Positions 6,593-7,050 of a stretch of 7,050 nucleotides of DNA are shown one piece after another. The stretch spans positions 1-7,050 of the forward strand of contig JAHFDQ010000335.1 of assembly GCA_023248915.1 (NCBI GenBank), read 5' to 3'. The position numbers and the translations under genes were made by a program. The stretch is from Archangiaceae bacterium (GTDB lineage: Bacteria; Myxococcota; Myxococcia; Myxococcales; Myxococcaceae). Numbering within the stretch: position 1 is the first letter of the stretch; every line of letters begins with the position of its first letter. The notes beneath the pieces are model-generated. The model worked only from the letters and a program-made list of their open reading frames with translations, did no database searches and was not told where the DNA came from.

Positions 6593-6649
6593 GTGCCGCG
6601 CACGGGAATACTTGCCTAGATCGAATCCGCCGGCGGGCCCTGGGCGGGC

Positions 6650-6955
6650 TCAGCCCTTCGCGAGTCGGAGCCGCCGTTCGGCCTGGTAGTGCGCCGGGCA
6701 CAGCCCCTTCGAGCGCGCCTGGCGAATGCAGCCTTCGACGGTGCAGCGCTTCTCCGGAGCGACTGTTCCGGGCAGCACCAGCTTCGGCGGGCGACCTCTT
6801 CGCCTCGGCGTCGGCCACAGGCCCCCGGCTGCCAGGCCGGCCGACAAGCCCCTCGCCAGCCCGCGCCCCAGTGCTTCGCCGGCCGCGTCGGCCCAGGCGA
6901 GCAGGCTCTCTGGCGCCAGCGCCGCCGGGGCTGGCTTGGTCTTCGGACGAGCCAT
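6650..6955 (-). CDS. Small protein with an AT-hook-like motif and a Cys3His cluster, function unknown
   Basis: The 101-aa protein has no family name I can assign. Residues about 14-47 are Ala/Gly/Leu-rich and could form an amphipathic helix (ALGRGLARGLSAGLAAGGL). Residues 51-58 read RRRGRPPK, the RGRP core of an AT-hook, which binds the minor groove of AT-rich DNA. Residues 71-89 contain Cys71, Cys76, Cys86 and His89 (C-x4-C-x9-C-x2-H) in the frame CTVEGC...SKGLCPAHY, a cluster known from small zinc-finger-like modules and some phage HNH proteins. A basic tail ends the protein. A nucleic-acid-binding role is therefore likely but inferred. The ATG is at 6955, with AGGGG close upstream and GAGGAAGG further off. 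It starts 6 bp after the thioredoxin stop, so the two are probably one transcription unit. Confidence 0.75.
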   Translation of the reverse strand: MARPKTKPAPAALAPESLLAWADAAGEALGRGLARGLSAGLAAGGLWPTPRRRGRPPKLVLPGTVAPEKRCTVEGCIRQARSKGLCPAHYQAERRLRLAKG

Positions 6956-6961
6956 CGGCCC

Positions 6962-7050
6962 CTAGACGACCTTCCTCAGCGCCTCTTCCAGCTTGGCGCG
7001 GGGCACCGCTCCGACGATCTGCTCGACCACCTGCCCGCCCTTGAAGATGA
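6962..7050 (-). CDS. trxA: Thioredoxin, C-terminal 28 residues only
   Basis: Reading leftwards from the right edge gives the end of a protein: IFKGGQVVEQIVGAVP followed by RAKLEEALRKVV and a TAG stop at 6964-6962. This is the typical last beta-strand and helix of thioredoxin (F-K-x-G-x-x-V-x-x-x-V-G-A-x-x-K-x-x-L). The CGPC active site would lie outside the window. Thioredoxin reduces protein disulfides in the cytoplasm. It is probably co-transcribed with the small AT-hook gene that follows six bases later. A thioredoxin-domain protein other than TrxA is possible because only the end is visible. Confidence 0.8.
   Translation of the reverse strand, partial: IFKGGQVVEQIVGAVPRAKLEEALRKVV

Larger units (their letters stand above)
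6288..6649. other. Convergent intergenic region with no credible gene, rich in inverted repeats
   Basis: These 362 bp lie between the 3' ends of the PilZ gene and the minus-strand AT-hook gene. Open frames crossing it have the low-complexity Arg/Pro/Ser composition of shadow frames and no homology I recognise. The section 6441-6580 has 74 G/C in 140 bases by my count (53%), clearly below the surrounding DNA. Individual structures are listed separately. Confidence 0.75.

Noticed and set aside
6184..6603. 139-codon minus-strand frame through the PilZ 3' end and intergenic region
   Set aside because: No recognisable domain, overlaps the end of a solid PilZ gene, and runs through the inverted-repeat unit.
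6577..7044. 155-codon plus-strand frame opposite the AT-hook gene
   Set aside because: Arg/Pro/Ala/Ser-rich shadow. The opposite strand shows ordered Cys motifs and a thioredoxin end.

Overview
The window is GC-rich DNA (roughly 70% G+C by eye) from a Gram-negative rod. A PpiD-like inner-membrane foldase, a Mre/Rod elongation operon and a PilZ protein with the (R)xPRxxV...NLSxxG layout common in myxobacteria together suggest a member of the Myxococcota (Myxococcus/Archangium/Stigmatella-like). That assignment is inferred from style and gene content, because no marker gene is present.

Layout. Positions 1-1004 (minus) hold the N-terminal 334 residues of a membrane-anchored PpiD/SurA-type peptidyl-prolyl isomerase that runs off the left edge. 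A 143-bp divergent promoter region (1005-1147) separates it from a tightly packed plus-strand operon: mreC (1148-2023, GTG start), mreD (2020-2523, ATGA overlap), mrdA/PBP2 (2527-4539, 3-nt gap) and rodA (4539-5690, one-base overlap TAGTG). A PilZ-domain gene follows (5721-6287) behind a hairpin that covers its Shine-Dalgarno sequence. The convergent intergenic region 6288-6649 has no credible gene but is rich in inverted repeats. It includes a 102-bp, comparatively AT-rich unit bounded by 16-bp inverted repeats (15/16 match). At the right end, on the minus strand, are the last 28 codons of a thioredoxin gene (6962-7050) and, 6 bp downstream of it, a 101-aa protein combining an AT-hook-like RGRP motif with a Cys3His cluster (6650-6955).

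How the genes work together. MreC and MreD are the membrane scaffold of the elongasome. PBP2 is its transpeptidase and RodA its SEDS glycosyltransferase, so the operon encodes the lateral-wall synthesis core without mreB. The PilZ protein could link c-di-GMP to this machinery, but only gene order supports that. The divergent foldase would help envelope proteins fold in the periplasm.

Most of the window is a conventional core-gene region. I see no strong evidence for a new defence or metabolic system. The signals most worth following are the inverted-repeat unit at 6450-6571, a probable Cys3His zinc site in PBP2, the small AT-hook/Cys-cluster protein and the SD-covering hairpin before the PilZ gene.
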